64,000 nt of DNA from Oscheius tipulae (lineage: Eukaryota; Nematoda; Chromadorea; Rhabditida; Rhabditidae). The stretch is taken from NCBI GenBank assembly GCA_037178975.1, contig JASJZH010000002.1:6623501-6687500 (forward strand), in the 5' to 3' direction. Both the position numbers and the translations under genes were made by a program. The number at the start of each line of letters is the position of its first letter. The first letter of the stretch is position 1. This document shows positions 1-15,200 of the stretch, one piece after another. Under the pieces are notes generated by a model, which saw nothing but the letters and a program-made list of their open reading frames with translations, was not told the origin of the DNA and ran no database searches.

Positions 1-273
1 CATTTTCGCCTACTCTCGTCAAAAGCGAATCAACTTTTAATCAATCTCGATTTTGATTTGACCTAAAGAAGTTACCATATGTCTACTACTACATTCTTTA
101 ACAACCTGCCATTGTTACACGTCAGAATCTGTCAACCTTCCATTTCTCATTGTTATCTTTTGAACTCTTCCTTGTCGCCTGCTATGCTAAAATATATTAT
201 GGCGCAATTTATGAAAATAGCTTCCTTACTTCTTTCCCACTTTAAAAAATATTTTAATTATGTGTCTTTCAGC

Positions 274-3200
274 ATGGTAGACAGAGGCAGACCACCGAAA
301 CCCCCATTTAGCCACGGTGAGTTATTGTTTTGCTTTTTTACGAATGAGTTTGAACTGTGTGAATTCCTAAGCTTACGTTAGTGTGCTTAGAATCTACAAA
401 ACCGTCATGCAAAGCTTTTGAAACTTCCCACCTGTTACAAAGTTTTTATTATCGGGCTTCGATCTAAACTGCACGTTTTCACAGTGAAGCAAATACTGTC
501 TAACCGCATAATGAATATTATTAACTAAAAAAAGCTTAGAAGGAAACGTTTAATAGATGGTTACTAACTTGAATTTTAGGCGCAGGCGTCGACAGTCGCC
601 CCACCTGGACAGTGACACGAAGGGAACGAACGGAACTATCTCCCCTAAGGTACAGCACCATATTTTAAACTAAAAACAATAATTTCAGGACTGGGACCCC
701 GTATCAGTCTCGAACCGTGACGACAACAGAACGGGTTCAAATAATGCAGTTGCCGATTGATCTTACGGAGCAACAGGTAATTCGTAAAAAAAAAATGTCG
801 AACAAAACTAGTTTTGTAGGTAGCTCCGGCGCGACTGCTAGCCTTTTCGCCTACGGCGAACACCTCCCAGTCCGTTTCATCCACTGTCACTACTATCCAA
901 GTAACTATATCAACATTGCTTTTCGAAAACAACAAATATAGGGTGAAGGAGCGCCGCTGATTGGGGCCGTGACAGCCGCAGGAGTTCCAATTTTTAACGG
1001 AATTTTACACCAACCTGAAGCGAGACACACGACGACAATCATAACCACTACAACCACAACTTACCGCGTGGTAGAAGTCAGCGACAGTGACTCCCAGTCA
1101 GATGACTTCGACATGCTTGAAGAGACTTTCGCCGACAACACGCTTACCATCGATCTGACGATGGTTCCACGATCACCATCTCCGCAATTTGTCATTGTTT
1201 CAAAAGCAGAAACAGAGGCTCCTTTGTCACCTGTCAATAGAACCAGAATGGAAATCGATCTATGGGAAGAGATCAAAGAATCGACAATCAATAAAAAAGA
1301 AGAGCTCCCAGGACAGCCCATAATGGAACTGGTCAGCGTGTACCACTGCGGAGCCTCCGTACAAGACTCGGAAAACCTACCAAAACAAACAATTCCCATA
1401 GTAGTGTCGGAGCAAATCATCGCTGAAGATCAAGAAGCTAGTACAAGCCAAGTTGATGTGGAAAGTTTATCAGAGAGAGATGAACAACAGCCGTCAACTC
1501 GCACGGACACCTTAGGACACACTGACATACACCAGAAAACGACAAACACAGAACCGAGAACGATCAAAGAAGAGTTTGCTCCGCTTTCACCCTTCAAGCA
1601 TAGACCTGCTCGTCTGGAATATCCAACTTCCGAGAACTACGAAGAACCTCTGGACAACACTGGACGACATCACGACATCGATGGCCAACCATTGACTCAC
1701 CACGTCACAGTCTATCATTCGGGACGTTCAGACGAGCCCGTTGCAGCTCCTGTCAAAACAGAGAAATCGGAAGAACACGAGTTTGACATTGCTGATGCTG
1801 CTCGTGGCCATGGATCCAAGTTTACTGGTCTCTTCAAACGAGGTCCTGCCCACCTGGATTATCCAACTTCCGAGATCTACGAAGGACCACTGGACAACAC
1901 TGGACGCCATCACGACATCGATGGCCAACCATTGACTCACCACGTCACAGTCTATCATTCGGGACGATCAGACGAAGCAATTCCAGTAGTCGTCGCCAAA
2001 GTTGAAGAACCTGTTCACGATGTGGAGCTGGAAAAGGATGTCACTGAGAAGAGCAAGGGATTCGGCTTCAAGCTGCATGGACTCTTCAAGAAGAGTCATG
2101 CTCATCAAGATTATCCAACTTCCGAGATCTACGAAGGACCACTGGATAACACTGGACGCCATCACGACATCGATGGCCAACCATTGACTCACCACGTCAC
2201 AGTCTATCATTCGGGACGTTCAGACGAGCCCGTTGCAGCTCCTGTCAAAACAGAGAAGTCGGAAGAACACGAGTTTGACATTGCTGATGCTGCTCGTGGC
2301 CTTGGATCCAAGTTTACTGGTCTCTTCAAGCGAAGTCCTGCCCACCTGGATTATCCAACTTCCGAGATCTTCGAAGGACCACTGGACACCACAGGACGCC
2401 ATCACGACATCGATGGCCAACCATTGACTCACCACGTCACAGTCTATCATTCGGGACGATCAGACGAAGCAATTCCAGTAGTCGTCGCCAAAGTTGAAGA
2501 ACCTGTTCACGATGTTGAGCTGGAGAAGGATGTCACTGAGAAGAGCAAGGGATTCGGCTTCAAGCTGCCTGGACTCTTCAAGAAGAGTCATGCTCATCAA
2601 GATTATCCAACTTCCGAGACCTACGAAGGACCACTGGACAACACCGGACGCCATCACGACATCGATGGCCAACCATTGACTCACCACGTCACAGTCTATC
2701 ATTCGGGACGTTCAGACGAAGCAATTCCAGTAGTCGTCGCCAAAGTTGAAGAACCTGTTCACGATGTTGAACTGGAGAAGGATGTCACTGAGAAGAGCAA
2801 GGGATTCGGCTTCAAGCTGCATGGACTCTTCAAGAAGAGTCATGCTCATCAAGATTATCCAACTTCCGAGATCTACGAAGGACCACTGGACAACACTGGA
2901 CGCCATCACGACATCGATGGCCAACCATTGACTCACCACGTCACAGTCTATCATTCGGGACGTTCAGACGAAGCAATTCCAGTAGTCGTCGCCAAAGTTG
3001 AAGAACCTGTTCACGATGTTGAACTGGAGAAGGATGTCACTGAGAAGAGCAAGGGATTCGGCTTCAAGCTGCATGGACTCTTCAAGAAGAGTCATGCTCA
3101 TCAAGATTATCCAACTTCCGAGATCTACGAAGGGCCACTGGATAACACTGGACGCCATCACGACATCGATGGCCAACCATTGACTCACCACGTCACAGTC

Positions 3201-6200
3201 TATCATTCGGGACGTTCAGACGAAGCAATTCCAGTAGTCGTCGCCAAAGTTGAAGAACCTGTTCACGATGTTGAACTGGAGAAGGATGTCACTGAGAAGA
3301 GCAAGGGATTCGGCTTCAAGCTGCCTGGACTCTTCAAGAAGAGTCATGCTCATCAAGATTATCCAACTTCCGAGATCTACGAAGGACCACTGGACAACAC
3401 TGGACGCCATCACGACATCGATGGTCAACCATTGACTCACCACGTCACAGTCTATCATTTGGGACGTTCAGACGAGCCCGTTGCAGCTCCTGTCAAAACA
3501 GAGAAGTCGGAAGAACACGAGTTTGACATTGCTGATGCTGCTCGTGGCCTTGGATCCAAGTTTACTGGTCTCTTCAAACGAGGTAATGCCCACCTGGATT
3601 ATCCAACTTCCGAGATCTTCGAAGGACCACTGGACACCACAGGACGCCATCACGACATCGATGGCCAACCATTGACTCACCACGTCACAGTCTATCATTC
3701 GGGACGTTCAGACGAGCCCGTTGCAGCTCCTGTCAAAACAGAGAAGTCGGAAGAACACGAGTTTGACATTGCTGATGCTGCTCGTGGCCTTGGATCCAAG
3801 TTTACAGGTCTCTTCAAGCGAAGTCCTGCCCACCTGGATTATCCAACTTCCGAGATCTTCGAAGGACCACTGGACACCACAGGACGCCATCACGACATCG
3901 ATGGCCAACCATTGACTCACCACGTCACAGTCTATCATTCGGGACGATCAGACGAAGCAATTCCAGTAGTCGTCGCCAAAGTTGAAGAACCTGTTCACGA
4001 TGTGGAGCTGGAGAAGGATGTCACTGAGAAGAGCAAGGGATTCGGCTTCAAGCTGCCTGGACTCTTCAAGAAAAGTCATGCTCATCAAGAATATCCAACT
4101 TCCGAGATCTTCGAAGGACCACTGGACACCACAGGACGCCATCACGACATCGATGGCCAACCATTGACTCACCACGTCACAGTCTATCATTCGGGACGTT
4201 CAGACGAGCCCGTTGCAGCTCCTGTCAAAACAGAGAAGTCGGAAGAACACGAGTTTGACATTGCTGATGCTGCTCGTGGCCTTGGATCCAAGTTTACAGG
4301 TCTCTTCAAGCGAAGTCCTGCCCACCTGGATTATCCAACTTCCGAGATCTTCGAAGGACCACTGGACACCACAGGACGCCATCACGACATCGATGGCCAA
4401 CCATTGACTCACCACGTCACAGTCTATCATTCGGGACGATCAGACGAAGCAATTCCAGTAGTCGTCGCCAAAGTTGAAGAACCTGTTCACGATGTGGAGC
4501 TGGAAAAGGATGTCACTGAGAAGAGCAAGGGATTCGGCTTCAAGCTGCCTGGACTCTTCAAGAAGAGTCATGCTCATCAAGATTATCCAACTTCCGAGAT
4601 CTACGAAGGACCACTGGACAACACAGGACGCCATCACGACATCGATGGCCAACCATTGACTCACCACGTCACAGTCTATCATTCGGGACGATCAGACGAA
4701 GCAATTCCAGTAGTCGTCGCCAAAGTTGAAGAACCTGTTCACGATGTGGAGCTGGAGAAGGATGTCACTGAGAAGAGCAAGGGATTCGGCTTCAAGCTGC
4801 CTGGACTCTTCAAGAAAAGTCATGCTCATCAAGAATATCCAACTTCCGAAATCTACGAAGGACCACTGGACACCACAGGACGCCATCACGACATCGATGG
4901 CCAACCATTGACTCACCACGTCACAGTCTATCATTCGGGACGTTCAGACGAGCCCGTTGCAGCTCCTGTCAAAACAGAGAAGTCGGAAGAACACGAGTTT
5001 GACATTGCTGATGCTGCTAGTGGCCTTGGATCCAAGTTTACAGGTCTCTTCAAGCGAAGTCCTGCCCACCTGGATTATCCAACTTCCGAGATCTTCGAAG
5101 GACCACTGGACACCACAGGACGCCATCACGACATCGATGGCCAACCATTGACTCACCACGTCACAGTCTATCATTCGGGACGATCAGACGAAGCAATTCC
5201 AGTAGTCGTCGCCAAAGTTGAAGAACCTGTTCACGATGTGGAGCTGGAAAAGGATGTCACTGAGAAGAGCAAGGGATTCGGCTTCAAGCTGCCTGGACTC
5301 TTCAAGAAGAGTCATGCTCATCAAGATTATCCAACTTCCGAGATCTACGAAGGACCACTGGACAACACAGGACGCCATCACGACATCGATGGCCAACCAT
5401 TGACTCACCACGTCACAGTCTATCATTCGGGACGATCAGACGAAGCAATTCCAGTAGTCGTCGCCAAAGTTGAAGAACCTGTTCACGATGTGGAGCTGGA
5501 GAAGGATGTCACTGAGAAGAGCAAGGGATTCGGCTTCAAGCTGCCTGGACTCTTCAAGAAAAGTCATGCTCATCAAGAATATCCAACTTCCGAAATCTAC
5601 GAAGGACCACTGGACAACACTGGACGCCATCACGACATCGATGGCCAACCATTGACTCACCACGTCACAGTCTATCATTCGGGACGTTCAGACGAGCCCG
5701 TTGCAGCTCCTGTCAAAACAGAGAAGTCGGAAGAACACGAGTTTGACATTGCTGATGCTGCTCGTGGCCTTGGATCCAAGTTTACAGGTCTCTTCAAGCG
5801 AAGTCCTGCCCACCTGGATTATCCAACTTCCGAGATCTTCGAAGGACCACTGGACAACACTGGACGCCATCACGACATCGATGGCCAACCATTGACTCAC
5901 CACGTCACAGTCTATCATTCGGGACGATCAGACGAAGCAATTCCAGTAGTCGTCGCCAAAGTTGAAGAACCTGATCACGATGTTGAGCTGGAGAAGGATG
6001 TCACTGAGAAGAGCAAGGGATTCGGCTTCAAGCTGCCTGGACTCTTCAAGAAAAGTCATGCTCATCAAGATTATCCAACTTCCGAGATCTACGAAGGACC
6101 ACTGGACAACACTGGACGCCATCACGACATCGATGGCCAACCATTGACTCACCACGTCACAGTCTATCATTCGGGACGTTCAGACGAGCCCGTTGCAGCT

Positions 6201-9200
6201 CCTGTCAAAACAGAGAAGTCGGAAGAACACGAGTTTGACATTGCTGATGCTGCTCGTGGCCTTGGATCCAAGTTTACTGGTCTCTTCAAACGAGGTCCTG
6301 CCCACCTGGATTATCCAACTTCCGAGATCTACGAAGGACCACTGGACAACACTGGACGCCATCACGACATCGATGGCCAACCATTGACTCACCATGTCAC
6401 AGTCTATCATTCGGGACGTTCAGACGAAGCAATTCCAGTAGTCGTCGCCAAAGTTGAAGAACCTGATCACGATGTTGAGCTGGAGAAGGATGTCACTGAG
6501 AAGAGCAAGGGATTCGGCTTCAAGCTGCCTGGACTCTTCAAGAAGAGTCATGCTCATCAAGATTATCCAACTTCCGAGATCTACGAAGGACCACTGGACA
6601 ACACTGGACGCCATCACGACATCGATGGTCAACCATTGACTCACCACGTCACAGTCTATCATTTGGGACGTTCAGACGAGCCCGTTGCAGCTCCTGTCAA
6701 AACAAAGAAGTCGGAAGAACACGAGTTTGACATTGCTGATGCTGCTCGTGGCCTTGGATCCAAGTTTACAGGTCTCTTCAAGCGAAGTCCTGCCCACCTG
6801 GATTATCCAACTTCCGAGATCTTCGAAGGACCACTGGACACCACAGGACGCCATCACGACATCGATGGTCAACCATTGACTCACCACGTCACAGTCTATC
6901 ATTTGGGACGTTCAGACGAGCCCGTTGCAGCTCCTGTCAAAACAGAGAAGTCGGAAGAACACGAGTTTGACATTGCTGATGCTGCTCGTGGCCTTGAATC
7001 CAAGTTTACTGGTCTCTTCAAACGAGGTCCTGCCCACCTGGATTATCCAACTTCCGAGATCTACGAAGGACCACTGGACAACACTGGACGCCATCACGAC
7101 ATCGATGGCCAACCATTGACTCACCACGTCACAGTCTATCATTCGGGACGTTCAGACGAGCCCGTTGCAGCTCCTGTCAAAACAGAGAAGTCGGAAGAAC
7201 ACGAGTTTGACATTGCTGATGCTGCTCGTGGCCTTGGATCCAAGTTTACTGGTCTCTTCAAACGAGGTCCTGCCCACCTGGATTATCCAACTTCCGACAT
7301 CTACGAAGGACCACTGGACAACACTGGACGCCATCACGACATCGATGGCCAACCATTGACTCACCACGTCACAGTCTATCATTCGGGACGTTCAGGCGAA
7401 GCAATTCCAGTAGTCGTCGCCAAAGTTGAAGAGCCTGTTCACGATGTTGAGCTGGAGAAGGATGTCACTGAGAAGAGCAAGGGATTCGGCTTCAAGCTGC
7501 CTGGACTCTTCAAGAAGAGTCATGCTCATCAAGATTATTCAACTTCCGAGACCTACGAAGGACCACTGGACAACACCGGACGCCATCACGACATCGATGG
7601 CCAACCATTGACTCACCACGTCACAGTCTATCATTCGGGACGTTCAGACGAAGCAATTCCAGTAGTCGTCGCCAAAGTTGAAGAACCTGTTCACGATGTG
7701 GAGCTGGAGAAGGATGTCACTGAGAAGAGCAAGGGATTCGGCTTCAAGCTGCATGGAATCTTCAAGAAGAGTCATGCTCATCAAGATTATCCAACTTCCG
7801 AGATCTACGAAGGGCCACTGGATAACACTGGACGCCATCACGACATCGATGGCCAACCATTGACTCACCACGTCACAGTCTATCATTCGGGACGTTCAGA
7901 CGAGCCCGTTGCAGCTCCTGTCAAAACAGAGAAGTCGGAAGGACACGAGTTTGACATTGCTGATGCTGCTCGTGGCCTTGGATCCAAGTTTACTGGTCTC
8001 TTCAAACGAGGTCCTGCCCACCTGGATTATCCAACTTCCGACATCTACGAAGGACCACTGGACAACACTGGACGCCATCACGACATCGATGGCCAACCAT
8101 TGACTCACCACGTCACAGTCTATCATTCGGGACGTTCAGGCGAAGCAATTCCAGTAGTCGTCGCCAAAGTTGAAGAACCTGTTCACGATGTGGAGCTGGA
8201 GAAGGATGTCACTGAGAAGAGCAAGGGATTCGGCTTCAAGCTGCCTGGACTCTTCAAGAAGAGTCATGCTCATCAAGATTATCCAACTTCCGAGATCTAC
8301 GAAGGACCACTGGACAACACCGGACGCCATCACGACATCGATGGCCAACCATTGACCCACCACGTCACAGTCTATCATTCGGGACGTTCAGACGAAGCAA
8401 TTCCAGTAGTCGTCGCCAAAGTTGAAGAACCTGTTCACGATGTTGAGCTGGAGAAGGATGTCACTGAGAAGAGCAAGGGATTCGGCTTCAAGCTGCCTGG
8501 ACTCTTCAAGAAGAGTCATGCTCATCAAGATTATCCAACTTCCGAGATCTACGAAGGACCACTGGACAACACCGGACGCCATCACGACATCGATGGCCAA
8601 CCATTGACCCACCACGTCACAGTCTATCATTCGGGACGTTCAGACGAAGCAATTCCAGTAGTCGTCGCCAAAGTTGAAGAACCTGTTCACGATGTTGAGC
8701 TGGAGAAGGATGTCACTGAGAAGAGCAAGGGATTCGGCTTCAAGCTGCCTGGACTCTTCAAGAAAAGTCATGCTCATCAAGATTATCCAACTTCCGAGAT
8801 CTACGAAGGACCACTGGACAACACTGGACGCCATCACGACATTGATGGTCAACCATTGACTCACCACGTCACAGTCTATCATTCGGGACGTTCAGACGAG
8901 CCCGTTGCAGCTCCTGTCAAAACAGAGAAGTCGGAAGAACACGAGTTTGACATTGCTGATGCTGCTCGTGGCCTTGGATCCAAGTTTACTGGTCTCTTCA
9001 AACGAGGTCCTGCCCACCTGGATTATCCAACTTCCGAGATCTACGAAGGACCACTGGACAACACTGGACGCCATCACGACATCGATGGCCAACCATTGAC
9101 TCACCACGTCACAGTCTATCATTCGGGACGTTCAGACGAGCCCGTTGCAGTTCCTGTCAAAACAGAGAAGTCGGAAGAACACGAGTTTGACATTGCTGAT

Positions 9201-12200
9201 GCTGCTCGTGGCCTTGGATCCAAGTTTACTGGTCTCTTCAAACGAGGTCCTGCCCACCTGGATTATCCAACTTCCGAGATCTACGATGGACTTCTGGACA
9301 ACACTGGACGACTACACGACATCGATGGCCAACCATTGACTCACCACGTCACAGTCTATCATTCGGGACGTTCAGACGAAGCAATTCCAGTAGTCGTCGC
9401 CAAAGTTGAAGAACCTGTTCACGATGTTGAGCTGGAGAAGGATGTCACTGAGAAGAGCAAGGGATTCGGCTTCAAGCTGCCTGGACTCTTCAAGAAGAGT
9501 CATGCTCATCAAGATTATCCAACTTCCGAGATCTACGAAGGACCACTGGACAACACTGGACGCCATCACGACATCGATGGTCAACCATTGACTCACCACG
9601 TCACAGTCTATAATTTGGGACGTTCAGACGAGCCCGTTGCAGCTCCTGTCAAAACAGAGAAGTCGGAAGAACACGAGTTTGACATTGCTGATGCTGCTCG
9701 TGGCCTTGGATCCAAGTTTACTGGTCTCTTCAAGCGAAGTCCTGCCCACCTGGATTATCCAACTTCCGAGATCTTCGAAGGACCACTGGACACCACAGGA
9801 CGCCATCACGACATCGATGGCCAACCATTGACTCACCACGTCACAGTCTATCATTCGGGACGTTCAGACGAGCCCGTTGCAGCTCCTGTCAAAACAGAGA
9901 AGTCGGAAGAACACGAGTTTGACATTGCTGATGCTGCTCGTGGCCTTGGATCCAAGTTTACTGGTCTCTTCAAGCGAAGTCCTGCCCACCTGGATTATCC
10001 AACTTCCGAGATCTTCGAAGGACCACTGGACACCACAAGACGCCATCACGACATCGATGGCCAACCATTGACTCACCACGTCACAGTCTATCATTCGGGA
10101 CGTTCAGACGAAGCAATTCCAGTAGTCGTCGCCAAAGTTGAAGAACCTGTTCACGATGTTGAGCTGGAGAAGGATGTCACTGAGAAGAGCAAGGGATTCG
10201 GCTTCAAGCTGCCTGGACTCTTCAAGAAGAGTCATGCTCATCAAGATTATCCAACTTCCGAGATCTACGAAGGACCACTGGACAACACCGGACGCCATCA
10301 CGACATCGATGGCCAACCATTGACCCACCACGTCACAGTCTATCATTCGGGACGTTCAGACGAAGCAATTCCAGTAGTCGTCGCCAAAGTTGAAGAACCT
10401 GTTCACGATGTTGAGCTGGAGAAGGATGTCACTGAGAAGAGCAAGGGATTCGGCTTCAAGCTGCCTGGACTCTTCAAGAAAAGTCATGCTCATCAAGATT
10501 ATCCAACTTCCGAGATCTACGAAGGACCACTGGACAACACTGGACGCCATCACGACATTGATGGTCAACCATTGACTCACCACGTCACAGTCTATCATTC
10601 GGGACGTTCAGACGAGCCCGTTGCAGCTCCTGTCAAAACAGAGAAGTCGGAAGAACACGAGTTTGACATTGCTGATGCTGCTCGTGGCCTTGGATCCAAG
10701 TTTACTGGTCTCTTCAAACGAGGTCCTGCCCACCTGGATTATCCAACTTCCGAGATCTACGAAGGACCACTGGACAACACTGGACGCCATCACGACATCG
10801 ATGGCCAACCATTGACTCACCACGTCACAGTCTATCATTCGGGACGTTCAGACGAGCCCGTTGCAGTTCCTGTCAAAACAGAGAAGTCGGAAGAACACGA
10901 GTTTGACATTGCTGATGCTGCTCGTGGCCTTGGATCCAAGTTTACTGGTCTCTTCAAACGAGGTCCTGCCCACCTGGATTATCCAACTTCCGAGATCTAC
11001 GATGGACTTCTGGACAACACTGGACGACTACACGACATCGATGGCCAACCATTGACTCACCACGTCACAGTCTATCATTCGGGACGTTCAGACGAAGCAA
11101 TTCCAGTAGTCGTCGCCAAAGTTGAAGAACCTGTTCACGATGTTGAGCTGGAGAAGGATGTCACTGAGAAGAGCAAGGGATTCGGCTTCAAGCTGCCTGG
11201 ACTCTTCAAGAAGAGTCATGCTCATCAAGATTATCCAACTTCCGAGATCTACGAAGGACCACTGGACAACACTGGACGCCATCACGACATCGATGGTCAA
11301 CCATTGACTCACCACGTCACAGTCTATAATTTGGGACGTTCAGACGAGCCCGTTGCAGCTCCTGTCAAAACAGAGAAGTCGGAAGAACACGAGTTTGACA
11401 TTGCTGATGCTGCTCGTGGCCTTGGATCCAAGTTTACTGGTCTCTTCAAGCGAAGTCCTGCCCACCTGGATTATCCAACTTCCGAGATCTTCGAAGGACC
11501 ACTGGACACCACAGGACGCCATCACGACATCGATGGCCAACCATTGACTCACCACGTCACAGTCTATCATTCGGGACGTTCAGACGAGCCCGTTGCAGCT
11601 CCTGTCAAAACAGAGAAGTCGGAAGAACACGAGTTTGACATTGCTGATGCTGCTCGTGGCCTTGGATCCAAGTTTACTGGTCTCTTCAAGCGAAGTCCTG
11701 CCCACCTGGATTATCCAACTTCCGAGATCTTCGAAGGACCACTGGACACCACAAGACGCCATCACGACATCGATGGCCAACCATTGACTCACCACGTCAC
11801 AGTCTATCATTCGGGACGTTCAGACGAAGCAATTCCAGTAGTCGTCGCCAAAGTTGAAGAACCTGTTCACGATGTTGAGCTGGAGAAGGATGTCACTGAG
11901 AAGAGCAAGGGATTCGGCTTCAAGCTGCCTGGACTCTTCAAGAAGAGTCATGCTCATCAAGATTATCCAACTTCCGAGATCTACGAAGGACCACTGGACA
12001 ACACTGGACGCCATCACGACATCGATGGCCAACCATTGACTCACCACGTCACAGTCTATCATTCGGGACGTTCAGACGAGCCCGTTGCAGCTCCTGTCAA
12101 AACAGAGAAGTCGGAAGAACACGAGTTTGACATTGCTGATGCTGCTCGTGGCCTTGGATCCAAGTTTACTGGTCTCTTCAAACGAGGTCCTGCCCACCTG

Positions 12201-15200
12201 GATTATCCAACTTCCGAGATCTACGAAGGACCACTGGACAACACTGGACGCCATCACGACATCGATGGCCATCCATTGACTCACCACGTCACAGTCTACC
12301 ATTCGGGACGTTCAGACGAAGCAATTCCAGTAGTCGTCGCCAAAGTTGAAGAACCTGTTCACGATGTGGAGCTGGAGAAGGATGTCACTGAGAAGAGCAA
12401 GGGATTCGGCTTCAAGCTGCCTGGACTCTTCAAGAAGAGTCATGCTCATCAAGATTATCCAACTTCCGAGATCTACGAAGGACCACTGGATAACACTGGA
12501 CGCCATCACGACATCGATGGCCAACCATTGACTCACCATGTCACAGTCTATCATTCGGGACGTTCAGACGAGCCCGTTGCAGCTCCTGTCAAAACAGAGA
12601 AGTCGGAAGAACACGAGTTTGACATTGCTGATGCTGCTCGTGGCCTTGGATCCAAGTTTACTGGTCTCTTCAAGCGAGGTCCTGCCCACCTGGATTATCC
12701 AACTTCCGCAGTCTACGAAGGACCACTGGACAACACCGGACGCCATCACGACATCGATGGCCAACCATTGACCCACCATGTCACAGTCTATCATTCGGGA
12801 CGTTCAGACGAAGCAATTCCAGTAGTCGTCGCCATAGTTGAAGAACCTGTTCACGATGTTGAGCTGGAGAAGGATGTCACTGAGAAGAGCAAGGGATTCG
12901 GCTTCAAGCTGCCTGGACTCTTCAAGAAGAGTCATGCTCATCAAGATTATCCAACTTCCGAGATCTACGAAGGACCACTGGACAACACTGGACGCCATCA
13001 CGACATCGATGGCCAACCATTGACTCACCATGTCACAGTCTATCATTCGGGACGTTCAGACGAAGCAATTCCAGTAGTCGTCGCCAAAGTTGAAGAACCT
13101 GTTCACGATGTTGAGCTGGAGAAGGATGTCACTGAGAAGGGCAAGGGATTCGGCTTCAAGCTGCCTGGACTCTTCAAAAAGAGTCATGCTCATCAAGATT
13201 ATCCAACTTCCGAGATCTACGAAGGACCACTGGACAACACTGGACGCCATCACGACATCGATGGCCATCCAATGACTCACCACGTCACAGTCTATCATTC
13301 GGGACGTTCAGACGAGCCCGTTGCAGCTCCTGTCAAAACAGAGAAGTCGGAAGAACACGAGTTTGACATTGCTGATGCTGCTCGTGGCCTTGGATCCAAG
13401 TTTACTGGTCTCTTCAAGCGAGGTCCTGCCCACCTGGATTATCCAACTTCCGCAGTCTACGAAGGACCACTGGACAACACCGGACGCCATCACGACATCG
13501 ATGGCCAACCATTGACCCACCATGTCACAGTCTATCATTCGGGACGTTCAGACGAGCCCGTTGCAGCTCCTGTCAAAACAGAGAAGTCGGAAGAACACGA
13601 GTTTGACATTGCTGATGCTGCTCGTGGCCTTGGATCCAAGTTTACTGGTCTCTTCAAGCGAAGTCCTGCCCACCTGGATTATCCAACTTCCGAGATCTAC
13701 GAAGGACCACTGGACAACACTGGACGCCATCACGACATCGATGGCCAACCATTGACCCACCATGTCACAGTCTATCATTCGGGACGTTCAGACGAAGCAA
13801 TTCCAGTAGTCGTCGCCAAAGTTGAAGAACCTGTTCACGATGTGGAGCTGGAGAAGGATGTCACTGAGAAGAGCAAGGGATTCGGCTTCAAGCTGCCTGG
13901 ACTCTTCAAGAAAAGTCATGCTCATCAAGATTATCCAACTTCCGAGATCTACGAAGGACCACTGGATAACACTGGACGCCATCACGACATCGATGGCCAA
14001 CCATTGACTCACCATGTCACAGTCTATCATTCGGGACGTTCAGACGAGCCCGTTGCAGCTCCTGTCAAAACAGAGAAGTCGGAAGAACACGAGTTTGACA
14101 TTGCTGATGCTGCTCGTGGCCTTGGATCCAAGTTTACTGGTCTCTTCAAGCGAGGTCCTGCCCACCTGGATTATCCAACTTCCGCAGTCTACGAAGGACC
14201 ACTGGACAACACCGGACGCCATCACGACATCGATGGCCAACCATTGACCCACCATGTCACAGTCTATCATTCGGGACGTTCAGACGAAGCAATTCCAGTA
14301 GTCGTCGCCAAAGTTGAAGAACCTGTTCACGATGTGGAGCTGGAGAAGGATGTCACTGAGAAGAGCAAGGGATTCGGCTTCAAGCTGCCTGGACTCTTCA
14401 AGAAAAGTCATGCTCATCAAGATTATCCAACTTCCGAGATCTACGAAGGACCACTGGACAACACTGGACGCCATCACGACATCGATGGTCAACCATTGAC
14501 TCACCACGTCACAGTCTATAATTTGGGACGTTCAGACGAGCCCGTTGCAGCTCCTGTCAAAACAGAGAAGTCGGAAGAACACGAGTTTGACATTACTGAT
14601 GCTGCTCGTGGCCTTGGATCCAAGTTTACTGGTCTCTTCAAGCGAAGTCCTGCCCACCTGGATTATCCAACTTCCGAGATCTTCGAAGGACCACTGGACA
14701 CCACAGGACGCCATCACGACATCGATGGCCAACCATTGACCCACCATGTCACAGTCTATCATTCGGGACGTTCAGACGAAGCAATTCCAGTAGTCGTCGC
14801 CAAAGTTGAAGAACCTGTTCACGATGTTGAGCTGGAGAAGGATGTCACTGAGAAGGGCAAGGGATTCGGCTTCAAGCTGCCTGGACTCTTCAAAAAGAGT
14901 CATGCTCATCAAGATTATCCAACTTCCGAGATCTACGAAGGACCACTGGACAACACTGGACGCCATCACGACATCGATGGTCAACCATTGACTCACCACG
15001 TCACAGTCTATAATTTGGGACGTTCAGACGAGCCCGTTGCAGCTCCTGTCAAAACAGAGAAGTCGGAAGAACACGAGTTTGACATTACTGATGCTGCTCG
15101 TGGCCTTGGATCCAAGTTTACTGGTCTCTTCAAGCGAAGTCCTGCCCACCTGGATTATCCAACTTCCGAGATCTTCGAAGGACCACTGGACACCACAGGA

